From the NCBI GenBank assembly GCA_030065055.1, contig JASJDS010000020.1:1-37594 (forward strand): a stretch of DNA of 37,594 nucleotides, read 5' to 3'. Made by a program: the position numbers and the translations under genes. The stretch is from Calothrix sp. MO_192.B10. GTDB taxonomy: Bacteria > Cyanobacteriota > Cyanobacteriia > Cyanobacteriales > Nostocaceae. The notes beneath the pieces were generated by a model, which searched no databases, was not told the origin of the DNA, and saw only the letters and a program-made list of their open reading frames with translations. Positions 1 through 8,336 of this stretch are shown here, piece by piece. Numbering within the stretch: position 1 is the stretch's first letter; every line of letters begins with the position of its first letter.

Positions 1-393
1 GTATTGTTTCTTGCACTACCTGTATCGAAACAAATGTTTTTACTTCGTTCCATAAATAAATTTAGGGGCTTGGTGACCATTTTTCTTTTTCTTTACTTTT
101 GCCTTTTTACTTTTTACTTTTGCCTTGTTCGGTCAAAAATTATTTATTATCCCTTTGAACTGATAACTTGCACTATTCAAGGGCAAGAGCCAGAGGCTCT
201 ATATTCTAGTTACCAGGCTCAGACTGGTAACGAGGATAAAGGAGGCTCCGCCTCCTGTTATCAGAGTTGGTGCAAGTTGTTAGTTTAAATCAACTTATTC
301 TTCCTGATAGATTTAACCATCATTACGAAATATGACAAATCTTTTTTGTAGATATCTTTATCCTGCCAGCATATTTCAATCTATTTATTAACA
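1..393. other. Repeat-rich leader upstream of the protease gene
   Basis: I see no credible gene here. Positions about 79-130 are a T-rich tract of degenerate short tandem units (variants of TTTTTAC and TTTTGCC). Two hairpins follow: GTTACCAG at 209-216 pairs with CTGGTAAC at 224-231, and GGAGGC/GCCTCC lies within 241-255. They resemble the multi-hairpin repeats found later at 22141, 28757 and 29518. The rest, up to 393, is AT-rich and presumably holds the promoter of the downstream protease, but no clear promoter motif stands out. Confidence 0.6.
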
Positions 394-1587
394 ATGAGAT
401 TTCATCACCCCCTCTCACCGGCAATTGTTGGTGCGGCAATGGTATTGATGGTTCCCCAAGTCGCCACCGCACTATCTTCCACAGAAATAAGCAAAATTGC
501 TGAAGATATTACCGTTTTAATTAAGAGTGAAGCATCAGGTTCTGGGGTGATTATCAACCAGGAAGGGAATAGATATACTGTCCTCACCGCTTATCATGTG
601 GTGGCGAATAAACAACCCTCCTATAAAATTGTTACCCCAGATGGTAAAAGTTATATATTGAAAAAGAAAACAATTAAGCAATTATCCAATTTAGATTTAG
701 CAGTGGTGGAATTTACCAGCAACAAAAACTATAAAGTTGCCAAAATAGGTAATTCCGACAAAATTCAGCGAGGGAATAAATGTTATTTGGGGGGCTTTCC
801 CCAGTTAAATGCAGCTTTCAGAAAACCAATTTTTACCTTTACTTCCGGGGAAATTAACGCTAGTTCTTCCCAAACCTTAAGTGATGATGGCTATGCCTTA
901 GTTTACAACAATGATACCGTAGGAGGCATGAGTGGAGGTCCAATTTTAAATGAAAAGGGAGAATTGATAGGCATTCATGGCAGGGCGGATAGCAGGTATG
1001 ATGAACGCACTGAGCAAGCAACTGTTAGTAATTTTAAATTAGGGATTCCCATTAATACCTTTGTGCAACTAGCAGGGAGAAATCGGGTAGATGTGGGTGT
1101 AGCTGTACCACCAGCAAAAGTTGTAACTGCACTCAAAGCGGAAGATTTCTTTGTTAAGGGCGTTAATAAGAGTAGGAAAAGGGATTATCAGGGAGCTATT
1201 ACTGATTTGAATCGGGCAATTAGCCATGATTCTACATATGCATCAGCCTTTTTTCAACGCGGTTATGCCCGTAATTATTTGCAAGACTATCAAGGGGCTG
1301 CTGATGATTATACCCTCGCTATTAAATTGAACCCCAAATATACTGAAGCCCACAACAATCGGGGTACTACTCGTTATGAGTTGAAAGACTATCGAGGAGC
1401 AATAGAAGATTATACCCAAGCTATCAAAATTAATCCCAACTATGCCACTGCCTATTTTGGTAGGAGCGCTGCTCGTGCTAAATTAAATGACTTGCGGGGG
1501 GCAATGGAAGATAAAATTCTAGCTCTCAAATTAATCAAACGGAGGTTGGATGTAATCACAGAGAAATTAAACCGCCTGGAAAAGTAG
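394..1587 (+). CDS. Secreted trypsin-like serine protease with C-terminal TPRs
   Basis: A predicted periplasmic or secreted serine endopeptidase of 397 residues. An N-terminal signal peptide (about residues 1-26, hydrophobic core then a VATA/LSS boundary) precedes a trypsin-like/HtrA-type fold. The likely catalytic triad is visible: His68 in LTAYHV, Asp101 in NLDLAVVEF and Ser180 in GGMSGGP. There is no PDZ domain. Instead residues about 250-370 form three to four TPRs (for example YQGAITDLNRAI, YRGAIEDYTQAI), suggesting a protein-binding platform in place of PDZ. Proteases combining a trypsin domain with TPRs are common in filamentous cyanobacteria, but their substrates are mostly unknown. 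The ATG at 394 is the only start that keeps the whole signal peptide. The gene stands alone: both flanks are repeat-rich spacer. Confidence is high for the fold and low for any specific role. Confidence 0.88.
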   Translation: MRFHHPLSPAIVGAAMVLMVPQVATALSSTEISKIAEDITVLIKSEASGSGVIINQEGNRYTVLTAYHVVANKQPSYKIVTPDGKSYILKKKTIKQLSNLDLAVVEFTSNKNYKVAKIGNSDKIQRGNKCYLGGFPQLNAAFRKPIFTFTSGEINASSSQTLSDDGYALVYNNDTVGGMSGGPILNEKGELIGIHGRADSRYDERTEQATVSNFKLGIPINTFVQLAGRNRVDVGVAVPPAKVVTALKAEDFFVKGVNKSRKRDYQGAITDLNRAISHDSTYASAFFQRGYARNYLQDYQGAADDYTLAIKLNPKYTEAHNNRGTTRYELKDYRGAIEDYTQAIKINPNYATAYFGRSAARAKLNDLRGAMEDKILALKLIKRRLDVITEKLNRLEK

Positions 1588-2105
1588 GTTGGGTGGATTC
1601 GTAAACACACATCTTGCACGCCTCGTATTAATACTGGTTTTTTATGTTATTAATAAACATATATTTTTATCAACAGCACGAAATATCAGGGTTTTTAGCC
1701 TGCGTAGGCAGGTTTTAATTGTATAGCCGAGGTAGTTGCGGTGGTGAGGCAGTACGGTCTTGGGGTCTCCCCAAGTGGAGTAACTGCCGAAAGGGTGAAT
1801 CCTGCGGATACGCTGCGCGAGCCCCGGCATAAGCAAACTGCCGTTCACCCTTCTAGGGTGCAGGTGCAAGATATGAGCACCCCCAGGAAGGGGAAGTCAC
1901 CCATTCACGCATTCACGCATTATTAAACCCCCTCGCAACAAATGAAACAAACACCTGGATGATTGTTTGGCTAAAAGCCTTGCTATATAAGGGTTATAAA
2001 ATGTGTTAGTTAGGAGTAAAAATAACCAACTGGGCACGGCAATAGTAAGATTATTGTACAATCCGAAATATTGTGGATGCCGTGCCCCTACTCCGATCAA
2101 AACTA
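1588..2105. repeat. Intergenic region with dispersed hairpin repeats
   Basis: No supported gene. It contains several short repeats of cyanobacterial type: a CCTGC-GTAG-GCAGG hairpin near 1699-1712, a stretch with the CTGCGGATACGCTGCGCGAG motif near 1802-1822, and an inverted-repeat element at 2032-2087 listed separately. Short open frames here are incidental to the repeats. Confidence 0.6.
2032..2087. repeat. MITE-like element with 10-bp terminal inverted repeats
   Basis: GGGCACGGCA at the left end is exactly inverted as TGCCGTGCCC at the right end, enclosing about 36 AT-rich bases. A second element of the same size and termini lies at 11700-11756. Its right end lies just before the CheB-type start codon, and an alternative GTG start at 2073 falls inside it, which is why the ATG at 2106 is preferred. 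Confidence 0.65.
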
Positions 2106-2720
2106 ATGGTGGAAAACCCCAAAAACCATCCTCCTCACTTTGAAAAGGCAGCCTTTGATATTGTGGCTGTGGCTTCATCTGCCGGTGGATTACCTGCTCT
2201 GACTACTTTAGTTTCGGGATTACCAGGAGATTTCCCTGCAACCCTGGTTGTAGTACAACACCTAGATCCTCGCCATCGTTCCCTGATGGCAGATATTCTC
2301 AGTCATCATACAGCACTCACGGTGAAGCAAGCAGAGGAGGGAGATTTACTAACAACAGGTACAGTTTACATTGCTCCTCCTAACCGTCACCTCCTGGTTA
2401 ACTCTGATGGTACTTTGTCTTTAACTCAGTCAGAAATGGTGCATTTTCTCCGTCCTTCGGCGGATTTACTATTTGAATCCGTTGCTGCTAGTTATAAAGA
2501 TCGAGCGATCGCAGTTGTACTTACTGGTACTGGCACCGATGGGGCAATGGGGGTAACAGCGATCAAAAAAATGGGCGGTACTGTTATCTCCCAGGATGAA
2601 AAAACTTCCCAATTTTTCGGTATGCCTTCAGCCGCAATTAATACTGGCACTGTAGATTTTATTTTGCCCCTAGATGAGATTCCTTCAGCCTTGGTGAGGT
2701 TGGTAACAAGTGAGGAGTGA
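2106..2720 (+). CDS. CheB-type methylesterase domain protein (no receiver domain)
   Basis: A 204-residue stand-alone CheB catalytic domain. CheB hydrolyses glutamyl methyl esters on chemoreceptors, or deamidates glutamine, and opposes CheR. The catalytic triad of the family is present: Ser25 in SSAGG, His52 in VVQHLDP and Asp145 in GTGTDGAMG. The N-terminal response-regulator domain of classical CheB is absent, so control must come from elsewhere, probably from the CheR and hybrid kinase encoded next (CheB-CheR-PAS-kinase modules are frequent, sometimes as one fused protein). The ATG at 2106 is chosen because the upstream in-frame GTG at 2073 lies in a dispersed repeat. The domain is full length. 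No methyl-accepting receptor gene is in the window, so this is probably a non-canonical signalling module and not flagellar chemotaxis. Confidence 0.87.
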   Translation: MVENPKNHPPHFEKAAFDIVAVASSAGGLPALTTLVSGLPGDFPATLVVVQHLDPRHRSLMADILSHHTALTVKQAEEGDLLTTGTVYIAPPNRHLLVNSDGTLSLTQSEMVHFLRPSADLLFESVAASYKDRAIAVVLTGTGTDGAMGVTAIKKMGGTVISQDEKTSQFFGMPSAAINTGTVDFILPLDEIPSALVRLVTSEE

Positions 2721-2986
2721 AGGAGTGTAGACACGAAGTGGCTTCCCGAAGGGTAGGAGTGGAGGAGTGAAGGAGTAGGGGCGGGGAAACCCCGCCCAGA
2801 GGGAGTTAGTAGGGGCGCAAGCCTTGCGCCCTAAAGCTGTTAGGATACTCTACTGAGAGATTGTGGATGCAGTACCCCTACTAGGGGATAATATGTTTTT
2901 GTTGTTCCTTTAGGGAGCGAGTAAGGGATATTTATAGTATTGGTACCAAGCTCCGCTCCCCCACTCCCCCCTCTCCCACTCCTCCT
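2721..2986. repeat. STRR and hairpin spacer between the CheB and CheR genes
   Basis: Two GGAGTGAAGGAGT-like purine arrays (2708-2780) flank a GCGGCTTC-type repeat. A perfect hairpin with GGGCGGGG at 2779-2786 and CCCCGCCC at 2790-2797 follows, then a GGGGCGCAAGCCTTGCGCCC palindrome near 2813-2832. A pyrimidine-rich array of CCCACTCCC-like units (about 2951-2986) abuts the next start codon. No gene. Confidence 0.65.
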
Positions 2987-4906
2987 ATGCCCGCTACCCG
3001 CAAAGACCCGAATTTTGAAGCCTTACTGGAATATCTCCGTAATAATCGGGGGTTTGATTTCACTGGCTATAAACGCTCTACTTTGATACGGCGGGTACGT
3101 AAGCGGATGCAGCCATTGGAAATAGAGGATTTTGGCGATTATCTGGATTATTTGGAGGTTCACCCAGAGGAGTTTAATTATCTGTTTAATACGATCTTGA
3201 TTAACGTCACTGCCTTTTTTCGGGATCTACCTGCCTGGGAATACCTGAGACAGGAAGTTTTCCCGGCTATAATTGCTAGCAAAAAAGGACTGCCAATCCG
3301 GATCTGGAGTGCTGGTTGTGCTTCTGGGGAAGAAGCCTATACCCTGGCAATGTTGATGGCGGAAGAATTGGGATTAGAGGAATTTCGCCAACGGGTGAAA
3401 ATCTACGCCACAGATATAGATGAAGAAGCTCTCACCCAAGCTCGCCACGCTGTGTATACTGCCAAAGATGTGCAAGCGGTACCGGCAGAACTGCGGCAAA
3501 AGTATTTTGAACCTATGGACAGTAGTCGCTTTGTCTTTCGCCACGATCTGCGCCGTTCTGTGATTTTTGGTCGCCATGATTTGCTGCAAGATGCACCTAT
3601 TTCCCGCTTAGATTTGCTGGTATGTCGCAATACACTGATGTACTTTAATGCCGAAGCGCAGACACGGGTACTGGCTCGGTTTCATTTTGCTCTCAACGAT
3701 ACAGGGTATCTGTTCTTAGGTAAAGCAGAGATGCTGCTTACCCATACTAATCTCTTTAGTCCTATAGACCTAAGACACCGAATATTTATCAAAATGTCAG
3801 CAGCAAATCTGCGCGATCGCTTACTAGTAATGGCACAAGCGGGGGATGAAGATATTAACAGACGTTTATCACGGCACATCCGCTTACGGGATTTGGGTTT
3901 TGATGCCATTCCCATCGCTCAAATATTGGTTGATATTCCAGGTAATCTAATTCTGGCAAATCAACAGGCTCGCACCATGTTTGGGATTTCCATCAGAGAT
4001 TTAGGTCGTCCCTTCCAAGACCTGGAATTATCTTACCGTCCTTTAGAATTGCGATCGCTAATTACCCAAGCTTACAATGAACGTCGCTTGGTAACTCAGG
4101 CAAATGTGGAACGGCATTTACCGGAATCAGAAGTCCAATATTTGAATGTACGGGTGATACCTTTACAGGATAATAGTAACGGCTTCATTGGTGCCAGTAT
4201 TACTTTTGAGAATGTCACTCCTTACTATAAACTCCAGGAAGAATTACAACGTTCCCGGCAGGAATTGGAGACTACCAATGAAGAATTGCAATCTACCAAT
4301 GAGGAATTGGAGACTACCAACGAAGAATTGCAATCTACCAATGAGGAATTGGAGACTACCAACGAAGAATTGCAATCTACCAATGAAGAATTGGAGACCA
4401 TGAATGAAGAACTCCAGTCTACCAATGAAGAACTACAGACAATTAATAGCGAACTTTCCCTGCGGACTACAGACCTCAACCGGACAAACCTATTCCTGAG
4501 AAGTATCCTTGGTAGCCTCCAAGGTGCGGTAGTGGTCATAGATAACAGCTTTAACATCTTAATTTGGAATGAGTTGGCTGAGAATATGTGGGGTTTACGA
4601 CTGGAGGAAGTGTTAGGACAGTCTTTGTTTAGTTTAGATATTGGTTTACCCGTGGAACAATTGCGATCGCCTATCCGTGAATGCTTATCCGGAAGGTCAA
4701 ATTTACAACAACTATTGTTAAATGCCATCAATCGACGGGGTAGAAAGATTAAATGTGTTATCAATTGTATTCCTCTCCATGGTGTGGACATAACAGGGGT
4801 AATTTTAATGATGGAAGATGACGAAACGGTTAACAGAATTATTGAACTGCGAAATCGCCTAGAAAAGCAGGGGGAGCAGGGGGAGCAGGGGGAGCAGTGG
4901 GAGTAA
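2987..4906 (+). CDS. CheR-type methyltransferase with PAS and long coiled coil
   Basis: A 639-residue protein. Residues 1-275 are a CheR-type SAM-dependent methyltransferase: an N-terminal helical domain (LIRRVRKRM), the SAM-binding motif IWSAGCASGEEAYT, acidic ATDID, and LLVCRNTLMYF. It would methylate glutamates on a signalling partner. Residues about 300-415 look like a divergent PAS domain. Residues about 425-485 are an extreme coiled coil built from alternating ETTNEEL and QSTNEEL heptads, a well-known linker in CheB/CheR/PAS proteins. A second PAS occupies about 500-615. The C-terminal 13 residues are low-complexity (QGEQGEQ), encoded by a 9-base tandem repeat, and look acquired. The start abuts a C/T-rich array, so there is no Shine-Dalgarno sequence. 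It lies between the CheB-type gene and a hybrid kinase on the same strand and probably works with them. Confidence 0.9.
   Translation: MPATRKDPNFEALLEYLRNNRGFDFTGYKRSTLIRRVRKRMQPLEIEDFGDYLDYLEVHPEEFNYLFNTILINVTAFFRDLPAWEYLRQEVFPAIIASKKGLPIRIWSAGCASGEEAYTLAMLMAEELGLEEFRQRVKIYATDIDEEALTQARHAVYTAKDVQAVPAELRQKYFEPMDSSRFVFRHDLRRSVIFGRHDLLQDAPISRLDLLVCRNTLMYFNAEAQTRVLARFHFALNDTGYLFLGKAEMLLTHTNLFSPIDLRHRIFIKMSAANLRDRLLVMAQAGDEDINRRLSRHIRLRDLGFDAIPIAQILVDIPGNLILANQQARTMFGISIRDLGRPFQDLELSYRPLELRSLITQAYNERRLVTQANVERHLPESEVQYLNVRVIPLQDNSNGFIGASITFENVTPYYKLQEELQRSRQELETTNEELQSTNEELETTNEELQSTNEELETTNEELQSTNEELETMNEELQSTNEELQTINSELSLRTTDLNRTNLFLRSILGSLQGAVVVIDNSFNILIWNELAENMWGLRLEEVLGQSLFSLDIGLPVEQLRSPIRECLSGRSNLQQLLLNAINRRGRKIKCVINCIPLHGVDITGVILMMEDDETVNRIIELRNRLEKQGEQGEQGEQWE
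4261..4440 (+). repeat. In-frame 42-bp/21-bp tandem repeat encoding the NEEL coiled coil
   Basis: Units of about 42 bases (GAGGAATTGGAGACTACCAA followed by a GAAGAATTGCAATCTACCAA half-unit) repeat about four times inside the CheR-type gene. Some adjacent units are identical at DNA level, indicating recent slippage or duplication. Each 21-base half-unit encodes one coiled-coil heptad. Confidence 0.8.
4863..4904 (+). repeat. 9-bp STRR (GGGGGAGCA) at the 3' end of the CheR-type gene
   Basis: Three to four copies of a GGGGGAGCA unit end just before the TAA stop. The reading frame passes through them, adding the tail QGEQGEQGEQWE. Equivalent C/G-rich STRRs are normally intergenic, so the stop has probably been displaced into or beyond the array. 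Confidence 0.75.
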
Positions 4907-5019
4907 AACAAGCGGTTCGAGTCGGTGAAATTGGATGATTTATTGTTTGGTGTTCCCTAATAGAGAGGATAATAGAGATAAGGAAAATAGATCGGGAAAT
5001 TTTGCGGGGGGGGGATAAT

Positions 5020-7131
5020 ATGATACCAAGCTCCTGGGAACACGCAGTCCAAGAAGTAAATCAGCAATTGGAAAACTTGCTAGAGCGCGGACGAGAAGCT
5101 GCTAAACACCCAGAAACAACTCAAAACTATGCTAATCTGCTCACAGAGGCACTTGCACAATTATCTATAGCTCTGGAAGAATTAGAAGTAAGCGCGGAGG
5201 AACTGCAAGAAAAAAATGAAGAATTAATTGCCACCCGCCAGATTTTGCAGTTGGAACGCCAGCGTTACCAAGATTTATTCGATTCTGCCCCGGATGCTTA
5301 CTTAGTCACCGATATTGAGGGGGTAATACTGGATGCAAATGAGACTGCGGCAGAAATTCTGCAAGTGCGTCCCAGCTATCTGTTGGGTAAACCCCTGCTT
5401 GTATTTCTACATGAGGCAGATCGCCTCAAACTAAATCAAATTATATTACGGTTGCAGCAGAAAAAACAACCACTCCGCTGCCAAGAATTGCGGCTTTCCC
5501 GTCCCCAAGCAAATATAGACATTGCTGTGGAAGTGACTGCTGTTGCCATGTGCAATGACCAAGGGGAAGTGGTAAGCTTGCGCTGGCTGTTGCGGGATAT
5601 TCGGGAACGACAGCAAGCAGAAGCTAAAATTCGCCAACAAGCGGCTTTAATTGATATCACCACCGACGCAATTTGTCTCAGAGATTTGCAAAACCACATC
5701 TTATTCTGGAACCAAGGAGCTGAACGCTTGTACGGTTGGACAGCAGCAGAAGCTGTAGGGAAGAAAGCTGATGAATTGTTAGATCGAGAATCGGCATCTC
5801 AACTAGAAGCTGCTTTAAAAGATACCATAGCAGGAGGTAACTGGCAGGGTGAGTTAGAACAAATTACTAAAGATGACAAAGAAATCATCGTTGCTAGTCG
5901 CTGGACATTAGTACGGGATAAATCCGGACAACCCCAATCTATCATGGTGGTTAACACCGATATTACTGAGAAAAAACAACTACAAAAGCAGTTATTTCAT
6001 GCTCAACGCTTAGAAAGTCTCGGCACTTTAGCTAGCGGTATAGCCCATGACCTCAATAATATTCTTACACCGATAGTGACACTTCCTCACCTCCTATCCC
6101 TGAAAATCCCTAATTTGAGCGAGTCCAATCGAGAGTTACTGAAATTAATGGAAACCAGCGGTAAACGCGGGGCTGATTTAGTCAAACAGGTTCTGTTGTT
6201 TGCACGGGGAGGAAATGAAGGTAAGCGTATACCCTTATCAATCAACGAACTACTAAAGGAGATTGTCAAGGTTGCCAAAAGCACCTTCCCCAAATCCATC
6301 ACCATCAAAACTGATATCCCCCAGCAAGGCTTGTGGACAATTGATGCCGATCCTACCCAAATACGTCAGATGTTGATGAACTTAATAGTCAACGCTCGCG
6401 ATGCCATGGCGGATGGGGGCACTTTAAGTATTTCTGCGGAGAACTTTGTGGTTGATGAAACTTATGCCAGGATGTACTTGGATGCCAAAGTTGGTCATTA
6501 CATCAAGATTACCATTAGCGATACGGGAATAGGTATTCCTGGAAAAATGATAGATAGAATTTACGATCCCTTTTTTACTACTAAAGAAGTAGGTAAAGGT
6601 ACGGGACTGGCTTTGTCAGTGGTATCAGGTATTCTCAAAAACCACGGTGGTTTTATCGGTGTATCCAGTAAAGTAGGGGAAGGCAGCCAATTCAAGGTAT
6701 ATTTGCCCAGTACCTCGGCATTGTCAGCAGAAGTAGCAGAGGATGAGGCAGTACTTACAGGACAGGGAGAATTGATTTTAGTAGTGGATGACGAAGCTGC
6801 CATTTGTCAGAGTATGAAAAAGTCTCTGGAAACCCACAACTACAAAGTTATTACTGCTAAAGATGGCATTGAAGCAATTTCTCTGTATGTCCTTCACCAT
6901 GAAATTAGGGTCATACTCATGGACATTATGATGCCCTATATGGATGGTGCGATGGCTATCCAGACGTTACACAAAATCAACCCTCAAGTAAAAATTATTG
7001 CCATGAGTGGGTTGGTATCCTCAGAAGAACTCAAGCAAGTAACCACATCTGATATCCAAGGATTTTTGTACAAACCTTTTACTGCTATCGAATTATTAAA
7101 TACCTTACACCAGGCTTTATCGGAAACATAG
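5020..7131 (+). CDS. PAS-PAS hybrid histidine kinase with C-terminal receiver
   Basis: A soluble sensor hybrid kinase of 703 residues. Order: an N-terminal helical/coiled-coil segment (1-85), PAS 1 (about 85-200), PAS 2 (about 205-325), HisKA with H-box His343 in GIAHDLNN, HATPase (N-box NLIVNARDAM; G-boxes DTGIGIP and GKGTGLAL), then a receiver domain with phospho-acceptor Asp635 in LMDIMMP and the conserved Lys in YKPF. It should autophosphorylate and pass phosphate to its own receiver; no separate output regulator is adjacent. No membrane segments, so it senses a cytoplasmic signal; no haem or flavin signature is obvious in the PAS domains. The ATG at 5020 is preferred to the in-frame TTG at 5002; a run of nine G lies 6 bases upstream. 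It follows the CheR-type gene by 113 bp and ends 4 bp from the convergent CoA-binding gene. Confidence 0.92.
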   Translation: MIPSSWEHAVQEVNQQLENLLERGREAAKHPETTQNYANLLTEALAQLSIALEELEVSAEELQEKNEELIATRQILQLERQRYQDLFDSAPDAYLVTDIEGVILDANETAAEILQVRPSYLLGKPLLVFLHEADRLKLNQIILRLQQKKQPLRCQELRLSRPQANIDIAVEVTAVAMCNDQGEVVSLRWLLRDIRERQQAEAKIRQQAALIDITTDAICLRDLQNHILFWNQGAERLYGWTAAEAVGKKADELLDRESASQLEAALKDTIAGGNWQGELEQITKDDKEIIVASRWTLVRDKSGQPQSIMVVNTDITEKKQLQKQLFHAQRLESLGTLASGIAHDLNNILTPIVTLPHLLSLKIPNLSESNRELLKLMETSGKRGADLVKQVLLFARGGNEGKRIPLSINELLKEIVKVAKSTFPKSITIKTDIPQQGLWTIDADPTQIRQMLMNLIVNARDAMADGGTLSISAENFVVDETYARMYLDAKVGHYIKITISDTGIGIPGKMIDRIYDPFFTTKEVGKGTGLALSVVSGILKNHGGFIGVSSKVGEGSQFKVYLPSTSALSAEVAEDEAVLTGQGELILVVDDEAAICQSMKKSLETHNYKVITAKDGIEAISLYVLHHEIRVILMDIMMPYMDGAMAIQTLHKINPQVKIIAMSGLVSSEELKQVTTSDIQGFLYKPFTAIELLNTLHQALSET

Positions 7132-7135
7132 CAAA

Positions 7136-7561
7136 TTACCCAATTCCCAAGCGCAGATATTCAACTTTAATACAAGCATCCATCACCACATTCAATCCAC
7201 CATCTACGGCTTTCCGCCCTGCTTCCTCATCATAAACACCAAGTTGTGCCCATATTGTTTTAGCATCAATAGCGATCGCTTGATCCACAACTTGATTCAA
7301 ATATTCAGAACGGCGAAAAACATTCACAATATCCACAGCAGATGGAACTTCCTTCAGAGAAGGGTAACAAGGTAAATCATTAATTTTTGTGACTAAAGGG
7401 TTGACAGGATAAACTATATACCCACATCTCCGTAAAAATTGGGCAATTTGATAACTGGCGCGTTCTGGTTTATCGGAATGACCAATAACAGCTATAACTT
7501 TAGCCTTAGTCAACATCTCTCGAATTGTACAATCATCGTCAAGTGGTTGCAAAAAAGGCAT
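7136..7561 (-). CDS. CoA-binding domain protein (YccU/CoA_binding_2 type)
   Basis: About 141 residues. A small Rossmann-like protein of the succinyl-CoA-synthetase-alpha CoA-binding family, recognised by the nucleotide-binding turn VIAVIGHSDKPERASY followed by VYPVNP and DIVNVFRR, and a C-terminal DACIKVEY. Members bind CoA, but their physiological role is not firmly known. The ATG at 7561 is chosen over an upstream TTG at 7570. That TTG would directly abut the cutA stop; either way the two genes are almost contiguous and very probably co-transcribed. Its 3' end converges with the hybrid kinase gene with only 4 bp between the stop codons and no visible terminator. Confidence 0.85.
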   Translation of the reverse strand: MPFLQPLDDDCTIREMLTKAKVIAVIGHSDKPERASYQIAQFLRRCGYIVYPVNPLVTKINDLPCYPSLKEVPSAVDIVNVFRRSEYLNQVVDQAIAIDAKTIWAQLGVYDEEAGRKAVDGGLNVVMDACIKVEYLRLGIG

Positions 7562-7570
7562 AATTAGCAA

Positions 7571-7894
7571 TTAATTAGTTTGCAAAGAACGAGGAGGAAC
7601 CTCAGCATTTAACCAATTTAGAAACCCTTGATTGACATTTGTGGGGGAGATTTCGGCAATGAAATTAGTGTATGTAATATATTGCTGAATTACCTTTTCA
7701 ATCTCCTGTCGATAACCTGGTTGGGTTTTGATAATCAGAACTAATTCCGGTTCTTCCTTAATTTCTCCTTCCCAACTGTAAGCACAGGTAATGGGAAACC
7801 AATTGACACATACTGCTAACTTCTCCTCCAACAGCACGCGGCTGATTTGACGTGCCTCTTCTGAGTTATTTAAGGTTACGTAGTAGATTTTCAT
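7571..7894 (-). CDS. cutA: CutA divalent-cation tolerance protein
   Basis: 107 residues, the usual CutA length. The family forms very stable trimers with a ferredoxin-like fold related to PII. Recognisable elements are YVTLNNSEEARQISRVLLEE at the N-terminus, LAVCVNWFPI, YSWEGEIKEEPELVLIIKT, and the C-terminal FLNWLNAEV. In E. coli cutA mutants are copper-sensitive, but cyanobacterial CutA has not been shown to be a general metal-tolerance factor, so the name is by family only. It is the first gene of a two-gene unit with the CoA-binding gene. Upstream is 442 bp of hairpin-rich spacer. Confidence 0.93.
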   Translation of the reverse strand: MKIYYVTLNNSEEARQISRVLLEEKLAVCVNWFPITCAYSWEGEIKEEPELVLIIKTQPGYRQEIEKVIQQYITYTNFIAEISPTNVNQGFLNWLNAEVPPRSLQTN

Positions 7895-8336
7895 CGCTGT
7901 TTACACCCAGTGTTTTCGCAGATTTACCCGACGCTGTAATTGAAAATGCCTACAGTCGCATTGTAATATAAACCGATAGCCATATTAGGTTAGATGATTA
8001 TAATAAAAGACCCCGATTAATAAACCGGGGACAGGAGATTATTCGCAATTCGATTTGTGCAAGAACGCATGGATGTACATAGAATACAAATTCTTTCACC
8101 ATCAAAGTTGCCAAAATGCCTAAATGCCTAAAATATCAATTATGCTATAGATAGATAAAAACCCCGGCTAATAGCCAGGGTGCTGCTCTACGCCTCAGCA
8201 AATGGCTGATTAGCTTCATTTTAGACTTATTTAGTCTGTAAACTTGCCAGAATGCCTGGTTTGTATAGGAGTGATGGAGTGAAGGAGGGATGGAGTGATG
8301 GAATTTTGATAACTGATAACTGATAACTGAATAGCT
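7895..8336. other. Hairpin- and STRR-rich spacer between cutA and the TetR gene
   Basis: No gene. It should hold the cutA promoter near 7895-7980 (AT-rich, no unambiguous boxes). Two similar hairpins, at 8011-8030 (CCCCG/CGGGG) and 8161-8181 (stem of about 9 bp with one mismatch), are each followed 75-80 bases later by an AAAATGCCT or AGAATGCCT-type sequence, suggesting an old duplication. Purine-rich GGAGTGATGGAGTGAAGG units (8267-8300) and the heptamer array at 8308-8329 complete it. Confidence 0.55.
8308..8329 (+). repeat. Heptanucleotide STRR (TGATAAC) abutting the TetR start
   Basis: Three copies of the heptamer TGATAAC plus a trailing TGA end seven bases before the GTG start of the TetR gene. 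Because 7 is not a multiple of 3, the array places TGA TAA stops in all three frames directly before the start codon. The same heptamer, in the same orientation relative to its gene, precedes the pentapeptide gene at 17491. Confidence 0.85.

Noticed and set aside
4-288. Open frame of 94 codons at the window start
   Set aside because: It is read through a T-rich low-complexity tract and hairpin repeats; there is no ribosome site and no recognisable protein pattern.
1741-2178. Short frames in the spacer before the CheB-type gene, on both strands
   Set aside because: They consist of dispersed repeats and part of the CheB-type gene in antisense.
4225-4911. 228-codon minus-strand frame opposite the CheR coiled coil
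   Set aside because: A by-product of the 42-bp repeat (repeated SNSSLVDCNSSL text); the sense strand encodes a clear CheR-PAS protein.
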